Shown here in pieces: positions 1 through 5,663 of a DNA stretch of 7,663 bases (position 1 is the first letter of the stretch; the number at the start of each line of letters is the position of its first letter). The stretch is taken from assembly GCA_002067855.1 (NCBI GenBank), contig MVQS01000300.1, positions 1 through 7,663 of the forward strand, written 5' to 3'. The stretch comes from Syntrophaceae bacterium PtaB.Bin038 (GTDB lineage: Bacteria > Desulfobacterota > Syntrophia > Syntrophales > UBA2192). A program made the translations under genes and the position numbers. The notes below the pieces were generated by a model that searched no databases, had not been told where the DNA came from, and saw only the letters and a list, made by a program, of their open reading frames with translations.

Positions 1-14
1 GAGGTGCGCCGGCC

Positions 15-698
15 TTGACGAAGCGATACGTGGTGACCGTCGACGGGCCGGCCGGGTCGGGCAAGAGCACGGTCGGCCGCCTGCTGGCCCGGGCTCTTTC
101 CTACGTGTACCTCGACACGGGGGCCCTCTACCGCGCCGTGGCGCTGAAGGTCGGCCGTGCGGGCCTCGACGCCTCCGACAGGGCCGCTGTGGCCGCGCTC
201 TGCGGCGAGACGGACGTGGCGCTTGTCGACAGCGGCGGTGCAACGCGGATTCTCCTCGACGGGCGGGACGTGACGGATCTGGTCCGCACTCCCGAGATCA
301 GCATGCTCGCATCGACGGTGTCGGCCGTACCCGAGGTGCGGCAGAGGCTGCTGGCGGTGCAGCGGGAGGCTGCCCGGGCCGGCGGCATCGTGGCCGAGGG
401 GCGCGACATGGGAACCGTGGTGTTTCCCGGCGCAGACGTGAAATTCTTCCTCACGGCAGGGCCGGAGGAACGGGGCCGCAGGCGCTGGCTCGAGCTCCGG
501 GAGCGGGGACACGCCGTGGAGCTCGAGGACGTCGTCCGGGATGTCGTCGGGCGGGACCGCCAGGACAGCGAGCGGGAGATCGCCCCGCTTCGCCCAGCCG
601 AGGGCGGGGTCCTTGTCGATTCGACGGGCAAGACCGTGGAAGAGGTCGTCGAGGAGATGCTGCGGGTCATAAGAAACAAACAGAACGAAGCGTTATAA
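15..698 (+). CDS. cmk: Cytidylate kinase (CMP/dCMP kinase)
   Basis: Transfers phosphate from ATP to CMP or dCMP in the cytoplasm, supplying CDP/dCDP for nucleotide and lipid precursor synthesis. The 227-residue length is normal for the family. The P-loop GPAGSGKST is at residues 11-19. LDTGALYRAVA (33-43) and EGRDMGTVVFP (128-138) are typical nucleoside-monophosphate-binding segments. The R-D-x2-D-S-x-R region followed by APLRPAEG (about 181-197) and the DSTGKTVEEV tail match the Cmk C-terminal domain. The TTG start is chosen because it puts the usual few residues before the first strand, with GAGG at 1-4 as a plausible ribosome binding site. The frame beginning at base 1 stops at 16-18 and overlaps this TTG, which suggests translational coupling to an upstream gene that is mostly outside the window. 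The gene is followed by rpsA after 84 bases, the usual cmk-rpsA pairing. Confidence 0.95.
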   Translation: MTKRYVVTVDGPAGSGKSTVGRLLARALSYVYLDTGALYRAVALKVGRAGLDASDRAAVAALCGETDVALVDSGGATRILLDGRDVTDLVRTPEISMLASTVSAVPEVRQRLLAVQREAARAGGIVAEGRDMGTVVFPGADVKFFLTAGPEERGRRRWLELRERGHAVELEDVVRDVVGRDRQDSEREIAPLRPAEGGVLVDSTGKTVEEVVEEMLRVIRNKQNEAL

Positions 699-753
699 GT
701 CCTTGATCTTTTAGGGGCAGTGTGCTACGTCACGATGGTTTGTCGGGCGTCGT

Positions 754-771
754 GTTAAATCTTAACGGGGG
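754..771 (+). promoter_or_regulatory. Inverted repeat and G-rich Shine-Dalgarno before rpsA
   Basis: GTTAA (754-758), a 3-base loop and TTAAC (762-766) form a perfect small inverted repeat. It is followed directly by GGGGG (767-771), the only Shine-Dalgarno-like sequence before rpsA. In E. coli, S1 controls its own translation through structure in the rpsA leader, so a structured leader would be unsurprising. This hairpin is short and AT-rich, and its role is inferred only from position. Confidence 0.3.
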
Positions 772-782
772 TACTGCGGGTG

Positions 783-2531
783 ATGGTTACGGAAGAGAGC
801 GTGAAGGCGGAGGAACAAAACAAGGACGGCAGGGGGGCGGCTGAGGACCAGGCGTCGGCGAAAAAAGAGGACGAGGTGGGCTTCTCGGCCCTCTACGAGC
901 AGAGCCTGCAGGAGCTTCGATCCGGCGAGATCGTGATCGGCAGGGTCGTTCAGGTCAGCGCCGATCTGGTCATGGTCGACGTGGGCTCCAAGACGGAGGG
1001 CATGATCCCGGCGCGCGAGCTGCGCGACGCAAACGGGAACATCACCGTCAACGTGGGGGACGAGATCGAGGTCCTCGTGGAAAGGAGGGGCGAGGACGAC
1101 AGCCTGATCCTTTCGCGGGACAAGGCGGCCCGGATCAAGACCTGGGGCAGCATCAAGGAGAAATTCGACAACGGGCAGCCCATCGAGGGGACGATCACGC
1201 AGCGGGTCAAGGGCGGCCTGACGGTGGACATCGGCATCCCGGCGTTTCTGCCGGGATCCCAGGTGGACATCCGGCCCGTGCGGGACCTGGACCGCTTCGT
1301 CGGCCAGACGATGCAGTTCAATATCCTGAAGTACGATCGAGACCGCAACAACGTCGTCCTGTCGAGGCGTGCCATCCTGGAGAAGGAGCGCGAGTCGGAA
1401 CGCAAGCATCTCCTCGAGACGATCGAGGAGGGGAAGGTCATCGAGGGGATCATCAAGAACATCACCGACTACGGTCTCTTCATCGACCTGGGCGGCATCG
1501 ACGGGCTTCTGCACGTCACCGACATTTCCTGGGGCAAGGTGCCGAAGCCCGCGGAGACCTTCAGCAGGGGCGACAAGATCCAGGTGAAGGTGCTCTCCTT
1601 CGACCGCGAGAAGGAGAGGGTCTCGCTCGGGCTCAAGCAGCTCACGCCGAACCCCTGGGAGCGGATCACCGAGAAGTATCCCGTCGGGTCCATCCTCGAG
1701 GGCAAGGTGGTCAGCATCGTCGACTACGGCGCCTTCGTCGAACTGGAGCCGGGCGTCGAAGGTCTCATCCACGTCTCGGAGATGTTCTGGACGCGGGAGA
1801 TCCGACATCCCTCCAAGGTGCTCTCCGTGGGCCAGGTGCTGAAGGTCATGGTGCTGGAGGTCAACGCCGAGAGCAAGCGGATCTCGCTGGGGCTCAAGCA
1901 GACGACGCCGAACCCCTGGCTGGCGCTGCGGGAAAAGTACCCCGAGGGCACGGTCATCCGGGGTCGGATCCGCAACATCACCGACTTCGGGCTCTTCGTG
2001 GGGGTCGAGGAGGGGATCGACGGGCTCGTTCACGTCTCCGATATCTCATGGAAACATCGGGTGAAGCACCCCTCGGAGCTCTACAAGAAGGGCCAGGAGA
2101 TCGACGCCGTGGTGCTCAACGTGGACGTGGAGAACGAGAAGTTTTCCCTCGGCATCAAGCAGCTCGAGAAGAACCCCTGGGAGGAATTCTGCGAGCACTA
2201 CAAACCCGGTTCCGTCATCACGGGAAAGGTGACCAACATCACCGATTTCGGCATCTTCGTGGAGATCGAGGAGGGCATCGAGGGGCTCGTCCACATCTCC
2301 GAGCTGAGCCAGAAGCGGGTCAAGGCGGCCTCCGACCTCTACAGTGTCGGTGACTCGGTCACGGCCGTGGTGAAGAGCATCGACCCGAGGAACCGCAAGA
2401 TCAGGCTGAGCATCAAGGATCACGAGTCAACGGGCCAGCAATCCTCTCCGGCCCGTCAGTACATCAACAATAAGGAACATCTCGGGTCGAGCCTCGGCAA
2501 GGCGCTGGCGGACATCAAGCTGGACAGCTGA
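783..2531 (+). CDS. rpsA: 30S ribosomal protein S1
   Basis: Binds mRNA on the small ribosomal subunit and helps start translation, especially on structured or weakly Shine-Dalgarno-bearing messages. The protein has about 582 residues, close to the 557 of E. coli S1. An acidic/polar N-terminal extension of about 45 residues is followed by six S1 (OB-fold) domains at roughly 48-111, 132-198, 218-287, 303-374, 390-461 and 477-548. Domains 1 and 2 are the degenerate, ribosome-binding type. Domains 3-6 carry the canonical signatures ITDYGLF, IVDYGAF, ITDFGLF and ITDFGIF, each followed by G-(I/V)-(D/E)-G-L-(I/L/V)-H-V-type segments, and are the RNA-binding type. A short polar tail ends the protein. 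A GTG directly precedes the ATG at 783, so either codon could be the start; GGGGG at 767-771 lies 8 or 11 bases upstream. The gene is probably co-transcribed with cmk. Confidence 0.97.
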   Translation: MVTEESVKAEEQNKDGRGAAEDQASAKKEDEVGFSALYEQSLQELRSGEIVIGRVVQVSADLVMVDVGSKTEGMIPARELRDANGNITVNVGDEIEVLVERRGEDDSLILSRDKAARIKTWGSIKEKFDNGQPIEGTITQRVKGGLTVDIGIPAFLPGSQVDIRPVRDLDRFVGQTMQFNILKYDRDRNNVVLSRRAILEKERESERKHLLETIEEGKVIEGIIKNITDYGLFIDLGGIDGLLHVTDISWGKVPKPAETFSRGDKIQVKVLSFDREKERVSLGLKQLTPNPWERITEKYPVGSILEGKVVSIVDYGAFVELEPGVEGLIHVSEMFWTREIRHPSKVLSVGQVLKVMVLEVNAESKRISLGLKQTTPNPWLALREKYPEGTVIRGRIRNITDFGLFVGVEEGIDGLVHVSDISWKHRVKHPSELYKKGQEIDAVVLNVDVENEKFSLGIKQLEKNPWEEFCEHYKPGSVITGKVTNITDFGIFVEIEEGIEGLVHISELSQKRVKAASDLYSVGDSVTAVVKSIDPRNRKIRLSIKDHESTGQQSSPARQYINNKEHLGSSLGKALADIKLDS

Positions 2532-2535
2532 GACC

Positions 2536-2614
2536 GGGTACAGGGTACAGGGGACCGGGTACAGGGTAAGACCCGGAAAAGAAAATCCCCTTCATTCCCT
2601 GAACCCTGACCTGT
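2536..2614. repeat. GGGTACA heptad repeat with degenerate inverted copies
   Basis: Five consecutive 7-base units run without a gap from 2536 to 2570: GGGTACA, GGGTACA, GGGGACC, GGGTACA and GGGTAAG. The block begins four bases after the rpsA stop codon. After a purine-rich spacer, CCCTGAA (2597-2603), CCCTGAC (2604-2610) and CTGT (2611-2614) resemble the complementary strand of the same unit, CCCTGTA. The whole stretch could therefore fold as a long imperfect hairpin. A second two-unit copy lies after ihfB. The function is unknown; it could be a dispersed intergenic repeat family or an mRNA-stabilising structure. Confidence 0.75.
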
Positions 2615-2640
2615 GGACTCTGAAGCCTTTCGTGTGAATC

Positions 2641-2684
2641 GTTCGGTGGAACATGCCGGGTGCCTGTCTACCGCCGAACGGAGG
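2641..2684 (+). promoter_or_regulatory. Stem-loop abutting the sppA ribosome binding site
   Basis: GTTCGGTGG (2641-2649) can pair with CCGCCGAAC (2671-2679), giving a 9-pair stem with one G-U wobble and a 21-base loop. The Shine-Dalgarno GGAGG (2680-2684) starts at the very next base, seven bases before the sppA ATG. There is no T-run after the stem, so it is not an intrinsic terminator. A role in sppA translation or in RNA processing between rpsA and sppA is inferred from position only. Confidence 0.45.
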
Positions 2685-2691
2685 GTAACCC

Positions 2692-3597
2692 ATGCGCAAG
2701 CGACATCCCGTCGTTTTCGGACTTCTCCTGCTTCTGGTTCTAGGGGCGGGGTTCTTTTTCCTCGTCTACGCCATGAGCTCCGTGACGGGGGAGAGGGCCT
2801 CCTTCATCGCGAAGGAACGGATCGGCGTCGTTCCCCTGAAGGGCATCATCGCGGACTCCAAGCCGGTTCTCGACGTGCTGGAGAGGTTCGGCAAGGACGA
2901 CAGCATCAAGGCCGTCGTGCTGCGCATCGACACGCCGGGCGGAGGCGTAGGCCCCTCCCAGGAGATCTTCGAGAAGGTCCGCACGTTGCGCAAGAAGAAG
3001 ACCGTGGTGGCCTCCATGGGTTCCATGGCCACCTCGGGCGGATACTACGTCGCCTGCGCCGCGGAGAAGATCGTCGCCAACCCGGGAACGCTGACGGGCA
3101 GCATCGGCGTCATCATGCACTTCACCAACATGGAGGATCTCTTCAGGAAGGTGGGGCTGCGGCCCTCCGCCATCAAGAGCGGCCGCTACAAGGACGCCGG
3201 CTCCCCCTTCCGGGACATGACGAAAGAGGAGCGCGAGCTTTTGCAGGCGCTCATCGACGACGTGCACGAACAGTTCGTCGAGGCCGTGTCCGAGAGCCGG
3301 GGCCTGGAAAGGGAGAAGGTGATCGGGCTGGCCGACGGGAGGCTGTTCACGGGCCGCCAGGCGCTGAAATTCAAGCTCGTCGACGAACTGGGAGACCTGG
3401 ATCACGCGGCGGACGTGGCGGCCAAGCTTGCCCAGCTGGAGGGCAAGCCGGAGCTGTTCTTTCCCAAGGAGGAAAGGCGGGGCGTCCTGCGCTATTTAAT
3501 CGAGGAGATGGTTTCGGTCCTCAAACGGGAGATGGTAGAAGCGGTGGCGGAGACGGGACCGGGCCTGAGCTACATTTACCTGGGCCGGGGAAGGTGA
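2692..3597 (+). CDS. sppA: Signal peptide peptidase SppA, short membrane-anchored form
   Basis: Serine protease of family S49 that degrades signal peptides left in the membrane after secretion. At 301 residues it is the short single-domain form, unlike the two-domain 67 kDa enzyme of E. coli. The N-terminus is a basic stretch followed by one hydrophobic segment (about 7-28), so the catalytic part should lie outside the cytoplasmic membrane. Ser115, in SMATSGGYY (111-119), is the likely nucleophile. Lys167, in GRYKDAGSPF (164-173), is the likely general base. Their 52-residue spacing matches the Ser147/Lys199 pair of Bacillus subtilis SppA. IDTPGGG (79-85) and GSIGV (136-140) are further family motifs. 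The ATG has a good GGAGG seven bases upstream. The stop is seven bases before ihfB, so the two genes are almost certainly co-transcribed. Confidence 0.95.
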   Translation: MRKRHPVVFGLLLLLVLGAGFFFLVYAMSSVTGERASFIAKERIGVVPLKGIIADSKPVLDVLERFGKDDSIKAVVLRIDTPGGGVGPSQEIFEKVRTLRKKKTVVASMGSMATSGGYYVACAAEKIVANPGTLTGSIGVIMHFTNMEDLFRKVGLRPSAIKSGRYKDAGSPFRDMTKEERELLQALIDDVHEQFVEAVSESRGLEREKVIGLADGRLFTGRQALKFKLVDELGDLDHAADVAAKLAQLEGKPELFFPKEERRGVLRYLIEEMVSVLKREMVEAVAETGPGLSYIYLGRGR

Positions 3598-3604
3598 CGT
3601 TTCC

Positions 3605-3889
3605 ATGACGAAAAGGGATTTGATCGCGAGAATTCAGGATTTGCACGCGGAGTATCCCCGCAAGGACGTAGCGCACGCCGTCGAGATCGTCTTCGACTCG
3701 ATGGTGGAAGCCATGACGCGGGAGGAGAGGATCGAGATCCGGGGATTCGGCAACTTCACCGTCCGGAAGAGGGACCCGCGGCGAGGGCGCAACCCGATGA
3801 CGGGGGCGTCCGTGGACGTCCCCCCGCGGCGCTTCCCGTTCTTCAAGGTGGGGAAGGAGCTCAAGGAACGGGTGGACAAGAAAGAGTAG
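3605..3889 (+). CDS. ihfB: Integration host factor, beta-type subunit (HU/IHF family)
   Basis: Small DNA-bending nucleoid protein that works as a dimer; IHF-beta pairs with IHF-alpha and introduces sharp bends at specific sites. The 94 residues equal the length of E. coli IhfB, and the MTK start and ERIEIRGFG (41-49) align without gaps. Glu44 and Arg46, which contribute to sequence recognition in E. coli IHF-beta, are present at the same numbers. GRNPMTG (61-67) carries Pro64, the residue that intercalates at the DNA kink. PFFKVGKEL (78-86) is the conserved C-terminal element. The position downstream of rpsA matches the enterobacterial cmk-rpsA-ihfB order, supporting the beta assignment over HU or the alpha subunit. 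AAGGTG (3591-3596), which overlaps the end of sppA, serves as ribosome binding site. Confidence 0.93.
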   Translation: MTKRDLIARIQDLHAEYPRKDVAHAVEIVFDSMVEAMTREERIEIRGFGNFTVRKRDPRRGRNPMTGASVDVPPRRFPFFKVGKELKERVDKKE

Positions 3890-3903
3890 GGTACAGGGTA
3901 CAG
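3889..3903. repeat. Second GGGTACA heptad pair
   Basis: Two perfect tandem GGGTACA units occupy 3889-3902, and the first G is the last base of the ihfB TAG stop codon. The unit is the same as in the five-heptad block after rpsA, and again it sits directly 3' of a coding region. The remaining gap up to 4009 shows no terminator or clear promoter. A weak AAGGT (3996-4000) nine bases before the next ATG is the only ribosome binding site visible. Confidence 0.6.
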
Positions 3904-4009
3904 AAGGACCTTTAACCCACGCTGCACCCGATCCTCTGTTACAAGGCGTTCGTGGAAGCCGGTCTCATCGTTTACAGCCGGACTGTCCCGCCTGCAAGGT
4001 CAGCAAACC

Positions 4010-4777
4010 ATGGACTACAAAACGATCCGGGTCACGAAGGAAGACGGCTATGCTGTCGTCACGCTCAATCGGCCGCACGAGATGAACGCCCTTTCGAGGG
4101 AGATGAAAACCGAGCTGGTCGATTGCTTCTCGGTCCTCGAGCCCGACGACGCGGTCCGAGCCGTCATCCTGACGGGCGGCGACTACTTCTTCTCCGCCGG
4201 GATGGATCTCAAGGAGATGGCGGCGATCCGCGACGAGGAGATAGACGACTACTTCGCGCTCATCGCAAGCTACCTCCAGAAGATCTTCTCCTTTCGCAAG
4301 CCCGTCATTGCGGCCGTCGGGGGGATCGCCCTCGGCGGGGGATTCAACCTGGCGACGGTCTGCGATCTCATCGTGGCCTCCGAGAGCGCGATCTTCGGTC
4401 ACCCGGAGCTGAAGTTCGGGCTCAATCCCCTGTTCAACCCGATCAACCGTCTTGTCGGCACAGCCAAGGCAAAGGAAATCGCGATGCTGGGGGAACCCAT
4501 CGGGGCCATGGAGGCCCTGAGGATCGGGCTCGTGAACAAGGTCGCCCCCCCGGAGAAGTTCATGGACGAAGCCCGGGTCATGGCCCGTGAGCTGGCTTCT
4601 CGACCGCCCAAGGCCGTCGAAGCGGTCAAGCGGATCTCCGAGGTCGCCCCCTTCCTGGACAAGAGTTCCGCCCTGGAGTACGAATTCGAGATGTCCGCTC
4701 TCCTGTTCTCGCGGGCCGAACGCAAGGAGAGCATGCGCCGGTTCCTCGAGGAGTTGAAGCAGAAGAAAAAGAAGTAA
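4010..4777 (+). CDS. Crotonase-superfamily enzyme (enoyl-CoA hydratase/isomerase family)
   Basis: Acts on an acyl-CoA thioester, probably in fatty- or carboxylic-acid degradation in the cytoplasm. The 255 residues match a single-domain crotonase. FSAGMDLKEM (61-70) and ALGGG (107-111) provide the two backbone amides of the oxyanion hole that stabilises the thioester enolate. Relative to rat mitochondrial enoyl-CoA hydratase, Glu164 is present as Glu133 in HPELKFG. The position of Glu144 is Asn113, in GGGFNLA, with the correct 20-residue spacing between them. The usual PGxGGTQRL segment after the second position is replaced by NPLFNPINRLVG (139-150). Loss of the first glutamate, with the second kept, is the pattern of delta3-delta2-enoyl-CoA isomerases, so a plain hydratase call is doubtful. 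The C-terminus is lysine-rich. No partner beta-oxidation gene is adjacent, and the substrate cannot be read from the sequence. Confidence 0.88.
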   Translation: MDYKTIRVTKEDGYAVVTLNRPHEMNALSREMKTELVDCFSVLEPDDAVRAVILTGGDYFFSAGMDLKEMAAIRDEEIDDYFALIASYLQKIFSFRKPVIAAVGGIALGGGFNLATVCDLIVASESAIFGHPELKFGLNPLFNPINRLVGTAKAKEIAMLGEPIGAMEALRIGLVNKVAPPEKFMDEARVMARELASRPPKAVEAVKRISEVAPFLDKSSALEYEFEMSALLFSRAERKESMRRFLEELKQKKKK

Positions 4778-4839
4778 TGCGGCCAGGACGCGGTAGAAGA
4801 AGCGGCAAGAGTGAAAGAATGAGATCCTGCGCATGCATG

Positions 4840-4880
4840 AAAAAAGCCCCGGGCTCGGCCGAGTTCCGGGGCTTTTCTTT
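4840..4880. terminator. Bidirectional intrinsic terminator
   Basis: AAAAGCCCCGG (4842-4852) pairs perfectly with CCGGGGCTTTT (4866-4876), and the palindrome CTCGGCCGAG forms an inner stem. The + strand ends in TTTTCTTTT and the - strand in TTTTTT. It therefore serves both the crotonase gene (+) and the convergent sigma-region-4 gene (-), which stops at 4915. Confidence 0.9.
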
Positions 4881-4914
4881 TGGGGACCTTGTTGCTTGCA
4901 GTTGCGGGCGGTGT

Positions 4915-5190
4915 CTAGCGGTAATCCTTGTCGTAGTCGGGCGACGCGAAGTCCTTGAGCTGGTCCCGCCTCTTCTTGTGCTGCAGCTTCCTCAGCGCCT
5001 TCGCCTCGATCTGGCGGATGCGCTCTCGGGTGACGCCCATCATCTCGCCGACTTCCTCGAGCGTGAAGGGGCCGTAATTGCAGGCAACCCAGGTGCAGTT
5101 GCAGAACATCTCGTTCTTGAGCCACCACTCGCAGACCGTGTCCTGGCACGGTTCGGTGATCAGGATCGCTTTCTTCTTGCACTTGTACAT
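4915..5190 (-). CDS. Small cysteine-rich protein with sigma-70 region 4.2 helix-turn-helix
   Basis: Stand-alone 91-residue protein of unknown function. Residues 42-70 read as RpoD region 4.2: FTLEEVGEMMGV, then TRERIRQIEAKALRKL. Arg55, Glu56, Arg59 and Gln60 line up with E. coli sigma-70 Arg584, Glu585, Arg588 and Gln589, the residues that contact the -35 element. Regions 1-3 are absent, and there is no recognisable region 4.1. In their place residues 1-37 hold six cysteines (4, 15, 20, 30, 32, 37) in the pattern C-x10-C-x4-C-x9-C-x-C-x4-C, which could bind zinc or an iron-sulfur cluster. The ATG at 5190 is the only usable start, since an in-frame TAA lies at 5215-5217. GGAG (5203-5206) is 12 bases away, a long spacing. 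It is monocistronic, with its own TTGACA promoter and terminator. It is probably a DNA-binding regulator rather than a complete sigma factor. Confidence 0.85.
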   Translation of the reverse strand: MYKCKKKAILITEPCQDTVCEWWLKNEMFCNCTWVACNYGPFTLEEVGEMMGVTRERIRQIEAKALRKLQHKKRRDQLKDFASPDYDKDYR

Positions 5191-5223
5191 GCGCTCTGCC
5201 GTCTCCGCGGGCGATTAAGTGAC

Positions 5224-5254
5224 TCTATAGTAATCCCCCTTTCGATTTTGTCAA
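5224..5254 (-). promoter_or_regulatory. Sigma-70 type promoter of the sigma-region-4 gene
   Basis: Reading the - strand, a perfect -35 hexamer TTGACA lies at 5254-5249. Two -10 candidates follow: TACTAT (5232-5227, 16-base spacer) or TATAGA (5229-5224, 19-base spacer). Either gives a leader of roughly 25-30 bases before the ATG at 5190. Confidence 0.55.
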
Positions 5255-5321
5255 CGCCAAAGGACCTGTTTCCCGCCCATTTTTCGACATTGAGGGCCTC
5301 CGGCCGGCAGACGTTCACCGA

Positions 5322-5355
5322 CCGCGGCATTGCCGGCTCAAATCCGGCCCCGCGG
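5322..5355 (+). other. tRNA T-arm-like hairpin (possible tRNA 3' remnant)
   Basis: GCCGG (5332-5336), a 7-base loop CTCAAAT and CCGGC (5344-5348) have the geometry of a tRNA T-arm, with only the first loop base off consensus (C for T). A flanking CCGCGG pair (5322-5327 and 5350-5355) could close an outer stem. No D-arm, anticodon arm or matching 5' acceptor strand is found at the right distance, and no CCA follows. It is therefore at most a tRNA fragment, or simply a GC-rich hairpin. Confidence 0.25.
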
Positions 5356-5553
5356 AAAGACCGGTCTGAACGAGCACCCAGGCATCACTCAAATCTCTTT
5401 ACTGACAAGGTCAAATAGTTCTTTGGTTGCAATGGTTGCGAAAACGGGGGGGTGCCTCCCGACATTTTTTTGACGGGACGGTATTTTTTTAATTATCTGT
5501 AATCATTGATACATTTATGTAAAAGGGGCAATTCACAATCCCTGTGAAGTATC

Positions 5554-5562
5554 TGTGGATAA
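5554..5562 (-). promoter_or_regulatory. Consensus DnaA box
   Basis: TGTGGATAA on the + strand is TTATCCACA on the - strand, the strongest DnaA-box consensus. It lies in the AT-rich block, six bases after an inverted repeat. Only one exact box was found, and no clear cluster of near-matches, so DnaA binding is plausible but an origin is not demonstrated. Confidence 0.4.
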
Positions 5563-5663
5563 AGTTGTTTGCCATACCCGTAAGTCACGGCGGGAAAAGA
5601 GTATTTACCGGATTGCACGCTTTGGTGTCAAAGAGAATAATGTTTTATTTTCAACGTGTTAGG

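Larger units (their letters stand above)
5255..5663. other. Gene-free intergenic region, AT-rich in its second half
   Basis: No reading frame here looks like protein. From left to right it holds a tRNA T-arm-like hairpin (5322-5355), the inverted repeat TGAC-AAG-GTCA (5403-5413), a direct repeat of GGTTGC (5425-5430 and 5434-5439), a run of seven Gs (5446-5452), two T-runs of seven and more near 5465-5490, the palindrome TACAT-TT-ATGTA (5510-5521), the inverted repeat TTCACA-ATCCC-TGTGAA (5532-5548) and a DnaA box (5554-5562). From about 5465 to 5660 the composition is clearly more AT-rich than the rest of the window. No RNA gene was recognised. Confidence 0.6.

Noticed and set aside
1..18. 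Five codons in frame 1 ending at TGA 16-18, possibly the tail of an upstream gene such as aroA.
   Set aside because: Overlap with the cmk TTG is suggestive, but five residues cannot identify a gene or even show that it is coding.
762..2033. Long open frame on the - strand opposite rpsA (423 codons).
   Set aside because: The + strand S1 protein has six clear domains. The - frame is an Asp/Leu/His-rich low-complexity shadow typical of GC-rich coding DNA.
2613..3608. 331-codon + strand frame overlapping sppA in another frame.
   Set aside because: Arg/Gly/His-rich translation with no domain, against a complete SppA with catalytic Ser and Lys in the other frame.
3965..5182. 405-codon - strand frame spanning the crotonase gene and the sigma-region-4 gene.
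   Set aside because: It runs antisense to a clear crotonase, crosses the strong bidirectional terminator, and shares bases with the sigma-region-4 gene in another frame.
5276..5358. Complete tRNA gene.
   Set aside because: Only the T-arm-like part is present; no D-arm, anticodon arm or matching acceptor 5' strand at the right distance.
4777..5418. 213-codon + frame whose ATG overlaps the crotonase stop.
   Set aside because: It passes through the terminator hairpin and is antisense to the sigma-region-4 gene. Its composition looks like a complement shadow.
5444..5475. Intrinsic terminator formed by the G-run, CCTCCC and the following T-run.
   Set aside because: The stem would leave a loop of only about two bases and no gene ends upstream on the + strand.
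5465..5562. Full replication origin (oriC).
   Set aside because: Only one exact DnaA box and no dnaA, dnaN, gidA or rpmH neighbour; kept as a finding, not annotated as an origin.
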